From NCBI RefSeq assembly GCF_938039205.1, contig NZ_CALHVM010000018.1, positions 1 to 52,517 of the forward strand: a stretch of 52,517 nt of DNA, read 5' to 3'. Under the pieces are notes generated by a model that was given only the letters and a program-made list of their open reading frames with translations, had not been told where the DNA came from and did no database searches. The first letter of the stretch is position 1, and each line of letters begins with the position of its first letter. Positions 42,996-52,517 of the stretch are shown here, in pieces. A program made the position numbers and the translations under genes. The DNA is from an uncultured Campylobacter sp. Lineage in GTDB: Bacteria; Campylobacterota; Campylobacteria; Campylobacterales; Campylobacteraceae.

Positions 42996-44390
42996 TCACA
43001 ACGAGAGTAAAAATACGAAAATATGGTGGCTAAGCAGACCCAAGACCGCAGGCACGCTGCAGCGCTTTACGATATCGAGCGGACTGCACTTTAGCATACC
43101 CGCTATCGCGACGACTACGCCAGCTACGGGCGAGAGAGGGCGAGCGATAGTGGAGGCCTGGTGCATCGGTAGCACGAGCATAACCGAGCTCACGTTTAGC
43201 TTAGCGGCGATATGCGGCACCATCTCGATGAGAGGATAGAAGCTCGCGCCGTTTGAGCCCGAGATGATCGTAACTAGCGTCGTGATGACGACGAAAAGCA
43301 CCGACATGCCAAAGCCGCCAAATCCTAGTGAATTTGCGAGCTTTACGATGCTATCGAGCATGCCTAGAGCCTTAAAGCCTTCGGCGAATATCCCCGCTGC
43401 GATGATAAGGATCACGACGCCGCTTAGGCTCTTGCCCATCGCTTGGAAAAATACCTTGACCCCTTCGGCGATCGGATCAAATTTAAACCTATGCCTGACC
43501 GCTTCAAAAAGCATCGCGATGACGACTGAAAGGATGATGATCGCCGAGATGTCAAGCTTGATAGAGGCGATGCAGTACTGCGAAAATACTACCACCAAAA
43601 TCATCGGTAAAAACGGTAGTATCGCGTAAATTTTAGGCGCGGCGGCCTCGGGATTTTGCACCGCTCCGTCAAATTCCATCACTTCGCCCACGTGCTCGCT
43701 GCACACCCAGCCCTCTTTTTTATCGAGATATCTGTTCCAAAAAACGAGCGCGATACCCATCACGATCGAGGTCGGAAGCGCGGCTGGAATTTTATAAATG
43801 AAAACGTAGTCAAGGATACTAAGCTGCGTAGCCTTTGCCGCGGCGGCGGTCGATGCGCCGATGAGAACCATCGAGGCGGCTCCCGACATCGCGCAGATCG
43901 AGCCCACGGTGAGCTTGTTTAGTCCAAGCGAGATGAGCACGGGCCCTAGCAGCGCGAGACACAGCACGCCAAGCCCCACCGCGCTAGTGATGACCATGCT
44001 GATGAACTTAGCCACCGCAAATGCGACGAATACCATAACGTATGGGTTTTTGATCCTAGCAAAGCGCTTCGTAGCGATAGAGACGAAAGCATGGTTCGCG
44101 CCGATATGCGTCATGTAGCTCGCAAAACCCACCATAAACATGATGATAAGACCTAAATTTGCAAACCTGTTTGAGAACATATAGCGAATAAACTCGATGA
44201 TGTTTAGGTAGGCGTTGCCCGTCGCTACGGCCTGTTTGGGCATAAAATTTCCCGTCCCCAGCGCGACCGAGCAGATCAACATAAAAACGCCCGAAAGAAA
44301 AAGCACGAGCGGTGCGTACTTGCCACGCACTATCGCCCAACCCACTATAAACAGCACTACCGTGCCGATAATAATACCCGCAGCAGCCAT
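42996..44390 (-). CDS. dcuC: DcuC-type C4-dicarboxylate transporter
   Basis: A 464-residue inner-membrane protein with about 12 hydrophobic spans. The conserved blocks LSGVFMLICSVALGTG, SGSNGASFYPLIEMVPHIA and MHQASTIARPLSPVAGVVVA match the DcuC family, which exports succinate in exchange for fumarate during anaerobic growth. AAAAGGAG precedes ATG 44390. It is followed directly by pepF. The substrate is inferred from family. Confidence 0.9.
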   Translation of the reverse strand: MAAAGIIIGTVVLFIVGWAIVRGKYAPLVLFLSGVFMLICSVALGTGNFMPKQAVATGNAYLNIIEFIRYMFSNRFANLGLIIMFMVGFASYMTHIGANHAFVSIATKRFARIKNPYVMVFVAFAVAKFISMVITSAVGLGVLCLALLGPVLISLGLNKLTVGSICAMSGAASMVLIGASTAAAAKATQLSILDYVFIYKIPAALPTSIVMGIALVFWNRYLDKKEGWVCSEHVGEVMEFDGAVQNPEAAAPKIYAILPFLPMILVVVFSQYCIASIKLDISAIIILSVVIAMLFEAVRHRFKFDPIAEGVKVFFQAMGKSLSGVVILIIAAGIFAEGFKALGMLDSIVKLANSLGFGGFGMSVLFVVITTLVTIISGSNGASFYPLIEMVPHIAAKLNVSSVMLVLPMHQASTIARPLSPVAGVVVAIAGMLKCSPLDIVKRCSVPAVLGLLSHHIFVFLLSL

Positions 44391-44676
44391 ATTTTGCTCC
44401 TTTTTAGTGTTTTTGTGTATTAAATCTAGAGCAAATTTTACTACAAATATTGATATATTAAGCTAAAATAAAAATTATTTTTTAATTTTTTTTGAACGGT
44501 ATTATTTTATGTAACTTTGATTTTTATTAAAGTTTTATACTAATAAAGCAGGGTTTGAACCAAAATTAACGCCTCGCATGCATTTAAAATTAAAAAATGC
44601 CAAACTCGACCAAAGCGTCAAATTTAAGCCGCATAGATCAAATTTGGCTCCGCTCAAATTTAAATTTTAGCCAAGC

Positions 44677-45822
44677 TCACTCCCTCGGCAGTCCGTTTTT
44701 ATCAGACTTATCGCTGATTAGCTTACCCGATTCGTCGTATTTTTTGGCGCGGATGAGCCTGCCGCGCTCAAATTCGCCCTCGGCTTCGAGTTTGCCGTTT
44801 GCATAGTAGTGTTTCGCCGTGCCGACCTCCAGCCCGTCCTCAAACGTCACTTTGGCCTTTAGCGCGCCGTTTTCGTGATACTCCTCATATAGTCCGTGAT
44901 AGCGCCCGTTTTTAAACATCACTTTCGCCGCCGGCGCCCCGCTCTCGTAGTAGTCCAGCCCCGCGCCTATTTGGCGGCCGTCTTTGTACTCGTATTCGCC
45001 TCGCAGCTTGCCGCCCGGGTAGTATTCGCGCGCGACGCCGTCCTTTTCGCCGTTTTTATAGTTTTCTACCACGCGCGTTTTGCCATTTTCGTAAAATCGC
45101 TTCCAAACGCCGTTTTTGCGGTCGTTTTTGTATTCGCCCGTCTCCTCCACGGCGCCGCTTTCGTAGTACCACGTCTCCGCGCCCTCTCGCTTGCCCTCTT
45201 TATACGTTCGCTTGCCGCGGATTTTGCCGCTTTTGTAGTAGTCTACGTCCTCGCCGTTTCGTAGCCCGCCCGCGTAGGGACTGCGTGCGCTAACCTCGCC
45301 GCTAATGTAATAATCGGTAAATACGCCCTCTCGCTTGTCCGCCTTGTAGGTGCCCTCCTGCTTTAACGCGCCGCCCCCGTCAAAGTAGTAGCGGCGATAG
45401 CGCCCGTCGCGGACGTCATTTTTGTATTCGCTCTCGCCCATCAGAGCGCCGCTATCTGCATGGTAGTGCTTCGCCGTACCCTCGCGGACACCGTTTTTTA
45501 GGGGGTATTCGTTTGAGGGTTTGTCCCTGCCGTCAAAATAGTCCCTATATCGCACCGCCGTGCCGCCCTGCACGTCTATCTCGCGTATAAGCGTGGGCGG
45601 CAGCGGTTTTAGCCTCGGATAGACCATGCCCATCGCATTTACGTCATATAGGTCCTCGGCGCTGTATCGAAGCATCTTAAGCGTGCCGTCGTAGAGCTTA
45701 CCTTTTACGTAGTAAAGCCCGTTTTTTAGGCTCGCTTCGGGCTTCATTACGATTTTTGGCTCCAAGGCTTGCGCACCGATGGCTAGAAGCGGAAGTAAAA
45801 ATAGAAATTTTAGGATTTTCAT
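44677..45822 (-). CDS. YwqK/MORN-repeat secreted protein
   Basis: A 381-residue protein with a signal peptide (MKILKFLFLLPLLAIGAQA). About eleven repeats of 23-26 residues follow, of the form Y-Y-x-x-G-x(7)-Y-K-x-G-x(3)-G (from about residue 95 to 360), ending in a partial repeat. These are the repeats of the YwqK antitoxin family, also related to MORN repeats. A role in toxin neutralisation or surface binding is not evident, and no toxin gene is adjacent. Confidence 0.8.
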   Translation of the reverse strand: MKILKFLFLLPLLAIGAQALEPKIVMKPEASLKNGLYYVKGKLYDGTLKMLRYSAEDLYDVNAMGMVYPRLKPLPPTLIREIDVQGGTAVRYRDYFDGRDKPSNEYPLKNGVREGTAKHYHADSGALMGESEYKNDVRDGRYRRYYFDGGGALKQEGTYKADKREGVFTDYYISGEVSARSPYAGGLRNGEDVDYYKSGKIRGKRTYKEGKREGAETWYYESGAVEETGEYKNDRKNGVWKRFYENGKTRVVENYKNGEKDGVAREYYPGGKLRGEYEYKDGRQIGAGLDYYESGAPAAKVMFKNGRYHGLYEEYHENGALKAKVTFEDGLEVGTAKHYYANGKLEAEGEFERGRLIRAKKYDESGKLISDKSDKNGLPRE

Positions 45823-45934
45823 GGTTTTTCCTGCTTTGTTTGATTTGGGTAATTTTAAAATTTGAAACTAAATTTAAGGTGAAGACGCGGTTATTTTATT
45901 TTTGATGAGTTAAATTTGACAAGTCGCGCCAAAT

Positions 45935-46441
45935 TTAACCGTCTTTTAGCGCCTCAGCGACGACCGTCCACTCTCGTACAAGCCTTTCAAGGCTAAAATT
46001 TGCGTTTGCCGGGCTGGTCGAGGGTAGTTTGACGGGCGGTTTGCCGGTTGCGTTTAAAATTTGAGTTTTTAGATATTTTTCGCAAATTTCATGCGCCTTG
46101 CCACCGTTGGCGAACACCTGCACGACGCGCGCTACGCTAAAGATCGGCTCTAAATTTGCAGGCACGACGGCAGTCATTTTAGCATCGCTCGAGCCCTTTA
46201 TCTCGCACGAGATCGCAGCGTCGTAGATAGCGATGCGGTGTGCGAGTAGGAATTTTATCTTTTCGTCTATACTTTCAGGTAGCGGTGCGTTTAAAATTCC
46301 GGCCAGCACCAGCCAAAAGCGATTTTGCGGATTTGCGTAGTAAAAGCCAAATTTACGAGAAACGACAGAGGGGAAGGAGCCGAGGATTAAAATTTTAGAG
46401 TTTTTATCAAAAATCGGTTGAAAAGGATGGGTTTGGCTCAT
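45935..46441 (-). CDS. family 6 DNA glycosylase (hypoxanthine/uracil type)
   Basis: A 168-residue protein of the UDG superfamily. The first motif ILGSFPSVVSRKFGFYYANPQNRFW and the second motif LPSTSPANANFS match the family-6 DNA-deoxyinosine glycosylases, which remove deaminated adenine and, weakly, other bases. It acts in base excision repair in the cytoplasm. It sits alone on the minus strand between nifJ and the MORN protein. Confidence 0.88.
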   Translation of the reverse strand: MSQTHPFQPIFDKNSKILILGSFPSVVSRKFGFYYANPQNRFWLVLAGILNAPLPESIDEKIKFLLAHRIAIYDAAISCEIKGSSDAKMTAVVPANLEPIFSVARVVQVFANGGKAHEICEKYLKTQILNATGKPPVKLPSTSPANANFSLERLVREWTVVAEALKDG

Positions 46442-46575
46442 TTTGCGCCTTTTTAAATTTGCCGCGTTAAATTTAAAATTTCAAATTTGAAAGCAAATTT
46501 AACCACCCAAACGAGCGGCTAAATTTACAGATATTTCCCCTCGCCCGTCAAATTTGGGCGAGAAAAATTTGCTCC

Positions 46576-49500
46576 TTACTCGGCACTTTCGTTAACCTGG
46601 GCTTCCAAGCTAGACTCGACCTCATCGCTAAAATCGGCTAAAGATAAGCGTTTTAGCTGGCGGTAGCGTCTTTGCGCGTCGGCCTTATTTTTAGCCAGCA
46701 GCTCGTCTGCGTGCTCAGGGTTGGTTTTCTTAAGCGAGTTGTAGCGAACCTCGTTTAGCAAAAACTCCTCGTAAAGCGACCAGTCAGGCTCTTTTGAGGT
46801 CATTTTGAGCGGATTCTTGCCCTCTTTGATTAGGCGCGGGTCGTAGACGTAGGTCGGCCAGTAGCCGCATTTGGTCGCGAGCTCGCCCTGATCGCCAGAG
46901 AGCGCCATACCGCCCTTGATACCGTGCGCGATACACGGCGAATACGCGATCACGAGGCTAGGTCCATCGTAGGCCTCGGCTGCGGCGATGGCTTTTATCG
47001 TGTTTGCTTGGCTTGCGTTTGAGTTGATCTGCGCGACGAAGATATTTCCGTAGGTCATCGCGATGTAGCCAAGATCTTTTTTCTGCATCGGTTTGCCGCT
47101 AGCGGTAAACTGCGCTATGGAGCCTGCACGGCTTGATTTTGAGCTCTGGCCGCCGGTGTTTGAGTAGACTTCGGTATCTAGCACGAGCACGTTTACGTTC
47201 TCGCCGCTAGCTAGTACGTGATCAAGCCCGCCAAAGCCGATATCGTAGGCCCAACCGTCGCCGCCGATGATCCACTGAGATTTTTTGACGAGATATCTTT
47301 TTAGCTCTAAAATTTCTTTTACGCCCTCTACGCTTAAATTTTGCTCCAAAAGAGGGGTCAAAATTTTAGCGATTTGCGTCGTTTTCTCGCCGTCGTTTTT
47401 GTGTGCGATCCAGTCGGAGTATAGTGCGGCTAGAGCGTTTGGTGCGGTGTCTTTAGTGCGTAGCATCACGTCTTCTATGCGGTGGCGCAGCGTCTCGACC
47501 GCGACGTTCATACCCATGCCAAACTCCGCGTTATCCTCAAACAGCGAATTTGCCCACGCTACGCCCTTGCCGTCTTTGTTCGTCGTATAAGGCGTCGAAG
47601 GCGCGCTACCACCGTAGATCGAGCTACAACCAGTCGCGTTTGCTACTATCATACGGTCGCCGAACAGTCTCGTAACAAGCCCAATATAAGGCGTCTCGCC
47701 GCAACCCGGGCACGCGCCGTGAAACTCAAATAGCGGCTGCGCAAAACCCACGCCCTTGACGCTTTCTTTACTCATCAGGTCGTCTTTGTAGGTTACCTTT
47801 TTAAATAAATAATCCGCGTTTTCCTGCTCGTTTTTGTCCATCTCCTCGGCTAGTGGTACCATGACGAGCGATTTTTCCTTGCTCGGGCAGTTCTGGGCGC
47901 ACAGTTCGCAGCCGGTGCAGTCTAGCGGACTAACCTGGATTTTATATTTTAGTCCTTTTACCTCTTTGCCTTTGGCGTCTAGGACGTGATCTTGCACGGT
48001 TTGCGGAGCGGCGGCAAGCTCGTTTTCGTCGATTAGAAACGGCCTGATGACAGCATGTGGGCAGACGAAGGCGCACTGGTTACACTGAATACAATTTTCC
48101 TCGATCCACTTAGGCACCATCACGCCGATGCCGCGTTTTTCGTAGGCCGTCGTACCTGATTTAAAGTGTCCGTCCTCGTACCCGACAAACGCCGAAACAG
48201 GAAGGCTATCGCCCCTAGCGGCGTTGATAGGTTTAACGATTTTTTCTATAAATTCATCGCCTACGTATTTTTCCTCATTTGCGGCGTCATCGGTCAAATT
48301 TGCCCAGTTAGGATCGACCGCGACTTTAACTAGCCCGTCCGCGCCCATGTCGATGGCCTTGTAGTTCATCTCCACGATCGCCTCGCCCTTTTTGGCGTAG
48401 GCTTTGTGTGCGTACTCTTTCATGTATTTTTGCGCGTCGGCAAACGGGATGATGTCAGCGAGTTTAAAAAACGCCGACTGCATGATTGTGTTCGTGCGGT
48501 TTTTGAGCCCGATCTCGCGAGCTAGCTTGGTGGCGTTGATGATGTAGAAATTTACCTTTTTAGTGGCTAAAATTTTCTTTACTTTATTCGGCAGTTTAGC
48601 AACCGTCTGCTCGGCGTCCCAGATCGAGTTTAGTAGGAACGTCCCGCCCTCGCGGATGCCGTCTATGACGTCGTAAATTTCAAGATATGCCGCGACCGAG
48701 CAGGCGACGAAGTGCGGATTTGAGACGAGATAGGTCGAGCGGATCGGGTTTTTACCAAAACGCAGGTGCGATCGCGTATAGCCGCCTGATTTTTTACTAT
48801 CGTAGGCAAAATATGCCTGCGCGTAAAGCTCTGTTTTATCGCCGATGATTTTGATTGAGTTTTTATTCGCTCCTACGGTACCGTCCGCGCCAAGTCCGTA
48901 AAATAGGCACTCTTTTACGCTTGCGTCGCTTAGCGAAATTTTCTCGCCGACTTTTAGTGAGGTAAATGTCACGTCGTCTTCGATACCGACGGTAAAGCCG
49001 TTTTTAGGCTCACTCAAATTTAAATTTTCAAAGACGGCTAGCATTTGCGCAGGATCGACGTCTTTTGAGCTTAGGCCGTAGCGGCCGCCCACGATCACGG
49101 GCTGATTTTTGCGTCCGTAAAACGCCGCCTTGACGTCCAGATATAGCGGCTCACCCAGGCTTCCAGGCTCTTTCGTGCGGTCTAGTACGGCGATCTTTTC
49201 TACCGTCTCAGGCATCACGTCAAAGAGGTATTTTAGACTAAACGGACGATATAGATGCACCTTTAGCACGCCTACTTTTTCGCCTTTTGCGCGCAGGTGA
49301 TCGACGACCTCTTCTAGAGTTTGCGTGACCGAGCCCATCGCGATCACGACGCGCGTAGCATGCGGATCGCCGTAATAATTAAAAGGACGATAATCGCGTC
49401 CAGTGATTTTTGAAATTTCTTTTAGATACTCGGCCACGATATCAGGCACCGCGTCGTAGTAGCGGTTAGCTAGCTCGCGAGTTTGGAAATAAATATCGTC

Positions 49501-50163
49501 GTTTTGCGCTGTACCGCGAGTTTTAGGACTCTCGGGACTTAGCGCTTCGTCTCTAAATTTTTGCAGCGCCTCGCGGTCAAGAAGCCTATCAAAGTGCGCG
49601 TAGTCAAGCACCTCGACCTTTTGTATCTCGTGGCTCGTGCGAAATCCGTCGAAAAAGTGCAAAAACGGCACGCGACCCTTGATCGCCGCTAGGTGCGCGA
49701 CGCCGGCGATATCCATGACCTCTTGCACGGAGCCGCTTGCCAGCATAGCAAATCCCGTTTGCCGACAGGCATAGATGTCCTGATGATCGCCAAATATAGA
49801 AAGCGCCTGAGCCGCGATAGATCGCGCGCTCACGTGGATGACGCCGGGTAGTAGTTGACCTGCGATTTTGTACATATTTGGGATTTTTAGAAGTAGACCT
49901 TGCGAAGCCGTGTATGTCGTAGTTAGCGCGCCTACTTGCAGTGAGCCGTGCACAGTGCCCGCAGCTCCGCCCTCGCTTTGCATTTCGACGACCTTAACGG
50001 GCATACCGAATAAATTTTTCTTGCCCTGAGCCGCCCACATATCGGTGTAATCAGCCATAGGCGAGCTAGGAGTGATCGGGTAGATGCCCGCAACCTCGGT
50101 AAATGCGTACGATGCGTGCGCCGCAGCCTCGTTTCCGTCCATAGTTTTCATTATTTTAGCCAT
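46576..50163 (-). CDS. nifJ: pyruvate:flavodoxin/ferredoxin oxidoreductase
   Basis: A 1195-residue single-chain PFOR that oxidises pyruvate to acetyl-CoA and CO2 and reduces flavodoxin or ferredoxin. Domains appear in order: N-terminal pyruvate-binding part (GIYPITPSSPMADY), CoA part, gamma domain, ferredoxin-like domain with two [4Fe-4S] sites (CIQCNQCAFVCP and CTGCELCAQNCP), and the TPP domain with GDGWAYDIGFGG and DTEVYSNTGGQSS. The proximal-cluster cysteines are in ACPGCGETPY. Length is usual for this family. Flavodoxin is encoded in this same window. A monocistronic gene. Confidence 0.97.
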   Translation of the reverse strand: MAKIMKTMDGNEAAAHASYAFTEVAGIYPITPSSPMADYTDMWAAQGKKNLFGMPVKVVEMQSEGGAAGTVHGSLQVGALTTTYTASQGLLLKIPNMYKIAGQLLPGVIHVSARSIAAQALSIFGDHQDIYACRQTGFAMLASGSVQEVMDIAGVAHLAAIKGRVPFLHFFDGFRTSHEIQKVEVLDYAHFDRLLDREALQKFRDEALSPESPKTRGTAQNDDIYFQTRELANRYYDAVPDIVAEYLKEISKITGRDYRPFNYYGDPHATRVVIAMGSVTQTLEEVVDHLRAKGEKVGVLKVHLYRPFSLKYLFDVMPETVEKIAVLDRTKEPGSLGEPLYLDVKAAFYGRKNQPVIVGGRYGLSSKDVDPAQMLAVFENLNLSEPKNGFTVGIEDDVTFTSLKVGEKISLSDASVKECLFYGLGADGTVGANKNSIKIIGDKTELYAQAYFAYDSKKSGGYTRSHLRFGKNPIRSTYLVSNPHFVACSVAAYLEIYDVIDGIREGGTFLLNSIWDAEQTVAKLPNKVKKILATKKVNFYIINATKLAREIGLKNRTNTIMQSAFFKLADIIPFADAQKYMKEYAHKAYAKKGEAIVEMNYKAIDMGADGLVKVAVDPNWANLTDDAANEEKYVGDEFIEKIVKPINAARGDSLPVSAFVGYEDGHFKSGTTAYEKRGIGVMVPKWIEENCIQCNQCAFVCPHAVIRPFLIDENELAAAPQTVQDHVLDAKGKEVKGLKYKIQVSPLDCTGCELCAQNCPSKEKSLVMVPLAEEMDKNEQENADYLFKKVTYKDDLMSKESVKGVGFAQPLFEFHGACPGCGETPYIGLVTRLFGDRMIVANATGCSSIYGGSAPSTPYTTNKDGKGVAWANSLFEDNAEFGMGMNVAVETLRHRIEDVMLRTKDTAPNALAALYSDWIAHKNDGEKTTQIAKILTPLLEQNLSVEGVKEILELKRYLVKKSQWIIGGDGWAYDIGFGGLDHVLASGENVNVLVLDTEVYSNTGGQSSKSSRAGSIAQFTASGKPMQKKDLGYIAMTYGNIFVAQINSNASQANTIKAIAAAEAYDGPSLVIAYSPCIAHGIKGGMALSGDQGELATKCGYWPTYVYDPRLIKEGKNPLKMTSKEPDWSLYEEFLLNEVRYNSLKKTNPEHADELLAKNKADAQRRYRQLKRLSLADFSDEVESSLEAQVNESAE

Positions 50164-50375
50164 TTTCCGCCTTAAATTTTCTTATGTTTTTTAAAAATCT
50201 TTTATTATAGAGCTAAATTCCAAAATCTATCATTAATCCGCCGCTTTACATTTTCAAAAAGGATTAAATTTAATAATCTAAAGCCTCAAATTTGAGCTAC
50301 AATCAAAGAATATTTGACGGCCGATTTTTATAAATTTGCTAAAATTTAGCCGCTAAATTTACAGCAAAGAGACGT

Positions 50376-51359
50376 ATGGGTAAAATTTTATCCGCTAGCC
50401 GCGTTTTTCGTCTTATGTTTTTGCACCGCGGCGGATGAAAATCGCGCAGGCGAAGCAAAACCCGCGACAGACTACCGCGAGGATATGCGCCGCTTCGTCA
50501 TCACCATCTCGCAATACGGCAAAAAATTGATAAAAATTTCATCGTCATCCCGCAAAACAGACTTGGGCTAATCACCAAAGACGGCTCAGCTAGCGGCGAG
50601 CTGCGGCAGAGCCACCTATGCGCAGTCTCGGCCGTGGGCGCCGAGTCGCTGTTTTACGGCTACCCGGGCGACGACGAGCCCGCTCTCGCCGACACAAGGA
50701 ATACATGCTTAAGCTATGCCGCCTCTACGCGCAAAACAGCGTGCGGGCGCTAGCTACAGACTACTGCTAGGCTGCGAGCAATGTAGACACCTCATATCGG
50801 CGCAGCAAAGAAAACGGTTTTATTTGTTTTGCGGCGGATAAACGCAACCTGACTACCGTTCCAAGGCGTCCAAACATTCCGCACAACGTAAACAGTAAAG
50901 ATATAAACACGGTTGCAGACGCCGAAAACTTTTTGTATCTGATCAATAGCGAAAAATTTTCTACAAAACGGCAGTTTATCGATGCGCTCAAAAATACGGA
51001 TTACGATATCATAATAATGGATCTGTTTCACTTCAAAAAAGCCTACACAGCGTCCGAAGCAAGAGAACTCAAAACAAAACGCAACGGCGGAAAGCGGCTC
51101 GTAATCTGCTGGCGAGGCAGAGGATTATCGGTGTTATTAAAGTGACGCCTGGAAAACCAGAAAGCCCGCCTGACTCATGGAGGAAAATCTGTGCTGGAAA
51201 GGAAATTATGTCATCAAATATTGGAATGCGGATTGGCAAAAAATAATTACGGAAAAACGACGGCTCATATCAAAAAAAATCTTGTACGCGGGCTCTGACG
51301 GAGTTTATCTTGACATAATTGATGCGTTTGAGCACTTTAAAAAAGGGCGCGCTAGTTAA
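50376..51359 (+). pseudogene. decayed GH114 (TM1410-type) glycoside hydrolase-like gene
   Basis: A lipoprotein-like leader (LAAFFVLCFCTAADENRA) and conserved pieces lie in three frames. They include FVITISQYGKK, then NFIVIPQNRLGLITKDGSAS, ESLFYGYPGDDEPA, then a long intact piece FLYLINSEKFSTKRQFIDAL with DIIIMDLFHF, and finally YVIKYWNADWQKII with GSDGVYLDIIDAFEHF. The last block is the GH114/TM1410 active-site style motif (YW-x-W and G-x-D-G-V-Y-L-D). Joined, they make a secreted endo-alpha-1,4-polygalactosaminidase-like protein of about 320 residues. Several frameshifts and stops show it is no longer functional. Confidence 0.75.
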
Positions 51360-51521
51360 ATCAAATTTGCCTTTTTCTTACGAGCTTGCTGCAAATTTGA
51401 CTTAATTTCTGCCCCGCGAGTGGATAAATTTATAACCGCAGCAAAACATTAAAAATGGTCGTTTAGCAAGCTAAATATGTGCTTTGGTTGCTAAATTTAA
51501 CTGGCACGGTAGCAGGCAAGC

Positions 51522-52172
51522 TCATCTGCCGGCTATAAATTTAACCGCTTCAAATGCATTTTGAAAGATCAAATTTGAATGCTCGCGCAAGTCAGCCTCC
51601 TTGCCGTAGCCGCAAACTAGCCCGACACCCGTGATACCAGCATACTTCGCCGCCTCTAGATCCATCGTCGTATCACCGATCATAAAGGCGCTCGCCTTAT
51701 CTTGCGCGCTTGTTTTGCCTAGGCGCTCAAGAGCCGTGTTTATGGGCTCGGGGTCTGGTTTTGGATTTACTACGTCGTCTCTGCCGATCACGGTTTTGAT
51801 AAATCTCATGACGCCCAAGTGCTCAAGTAAAATGACTGAAAATTTCGACGTTTTCGTCGTCACGACGCCAACGTCCGCAACCTCGCTAGCAAGTGCCAAC
51901 GCACCCGCCGCACCCTCAAGCAGAGATGTTTGCTCCAAAAAAATCTGCTCGTAACGAGCCTTGTATGCTGCGATATAATCAGACACTAGCTGCGTCGGCG
52001 CACCGAGCCCCGCAAACATAAAATCAAGCGGATGGCCGACTAGAGCTTTGACGGCCTCAGGGTTTGGCGCGGGTTCTCCGTGAGCGAGAAATGCCGCGCC
52101 AAATCCGTCAAGGATAGCAGGCGTCGAGTCGATAAGCGTACCGTCTAGGTCAAAAAGTATGGTTTTTTTCAT
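51522..52172 (-). CDS. gph: HAD-family phosphatase, phosphoglycolate phosphatase-like
   Basis: A 216-residue HAD hydrolase. Motif I is FDLDGTLIDSTP (nucleophile Asp8, acid Asp10), motif II is in VVTTKTSKFS, and motifs III/IV are NPKPDPEP and MIGDTTMDLEAA. An alpha-helical cap (type C1) lies between. The closest role is phosphoglycolate phosphatase (Gph), though related pyrophosphatases share the pattern. It is a single gene. Confidence 0.82.
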   Translation of the reverse strand: MKKTILFDLDGTLIDSTPAILDGFGAAFLAHGEPAPNPEAVKALVGHPLDFMFAGLGAPTQLVSDYIAAYKARYEQIFLEQTSLLEGAAGALALASEVADVGVVTTKTSKFSVILLEHLGVMRFIKTVIGRDDVVNPKPDPEPINTALERLGKTSAQDKASAFMIGDTTMDLEAAKYAGITGVGLVCGYGKEADLREHSNLIFQNAFEAVKFIAGR

Positions 52173-52517
52173 TTTACTTCTTTCGTTTTTTATTTTGATG
52201 TTGCAAATTTGGCGGCATTTTCAAGCCGAATTAACGTTTTAATAAACTTTGATTTTACTTTTTGTATTTTAAAATTTGCCTTAAGATAGCTTTTTGTAAA
52301 TTTTTGATTTTTAAATTTATACTTTTTGGCTTTGGACTAAATTTTATGCGACTGCACTCTAAGACGCCGAAATTAAGGATTTGTTAAAATGTTTATGCTG
52401 TCAAATTTGACTTTAAAATATGAATTAGATTTTAAATTTAACGAAAGCGGTGAAATTTAATTAGGCTCAATTAAACTTAAGCGGATTTTCTCTTATCAAT
52501 TTCAATAGTTTCTGATA
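52173..52517. other. AT-rich end of window
   Basis: About 345 AT-rich bases upstream of gph with AAATTT sites. No gene or hairpin is evident. A gene may begin beyond the window edge. Confidence 0.5.

Noticed and set aside
46540..46562. Inverted repeat CTCGCCC/GGGCGAG after nifJ as terminator
   Set aside because: The stem is good but is followed on the minus strand by GGGGAAATATC, not a T-tract, so I do not call it a terminator.
50767..51031. Minus-strand frames in the 50.8-51.0 kb region
   Set aside because: The plus strand there carries recognisable fragments of a GH114-type protein; the minus-strand frames have no family features.

Overview
The window looks like chromosome of a Campylobacter species of the C. 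concisus/showae/rectus/curvus type. Gene orders match those I recall from C. jejuni (murD-mraY-gpmI-fabG-acpP-fabF-accA; dgkA next to eptC; fldA followed by two small conserved proteins including a DUF2325 protein). CiaB, an all-alpha dimeric-type dUTPase and a Campylobacter-style TMAO/DMSO reductase with its monohaem cytochrome are also present. GC content is moderate, and both genes and gaps are saturated with the palindrome AAATTT. The first 170 bases are the end of nifB, so a nitrogen-fixation cluster probably lies to the left.

Layout. 1-1052: nifB end and a decayed amino-acid binding protein. 1359-6145 (minus): gpmI, fabG, acpP, fabF and accA for glycolysis and fatty-acid synthesis. 6225-8629 (plus): mraY and murD for peptidoglycan precursors, then tRNA-Phe. 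9144-12538: a Bcr/CflA-type exporter, then dgkA and eptC, whose products recycle and generate diacylglycerol during phosphoethanolamine transfer. 12911-16495: small conserved proteins and dUTPase. 16916-18274: gdhA. 18736-23485 (minus): an iron/siderophore-type ABC importer interrupted by a periplasmic tannase-like esterase. 23643-25901 (minus): a selenocysteine formate dehydrogenase of FdhF type that is split at an in-frame UGA followed by a clear SECIS hairpin. 26499-28965: YciA thioesterase and CiaB. 29182-32743: a sulfide-type module (two DUF2892 proteins, an SQR-like flavoprotein, a Cys-rich Crp/Fnr regulator and a divergent SLAC1-type channel). 32840-33913: a SUKH-like gene fused in frame to a small periplasmic protein gene. 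34140-37499: TMAO/DMSO reductase and cytochrome c. 37707-40953: luxS, a methyltransferase, flavodoxin and partners. 41194-46441: oligopeptidase, DcuC, a MORN/YwqK repeat protein and a DNA glycosylase. 46576-50163: pyruvate:flavodoxin oxidoreductase (nifJ). 50376-51359: a decayed GH114-type gene. 51522-52172: gph.

The most unusual signal is a family of about 116-base structured elements present three times (12544-12659 minus, 12787-12903 plus, 34023-34138 plus). Each copy shares short conserved ends, three stacked stems and an apical hairpin with one bulged base. The stem sequences differ between copies while pairing is kept, as in a conserved RNA fold or a mobile palindrome. Every copy ends 1-7 bases from the stop codon of a gene on the opposite strand, so the reverse complement sits at the start of that gene's 3' untranslated region. 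I do not recognise this family.

The metabolism implied is microaerobic or anaerobic respiration with formate, sulfide and TMAO/DMSO, C4-dicarboxylate exchange, pyruvate oxidation through flavodoxin, and possibly nitrogen fixation.
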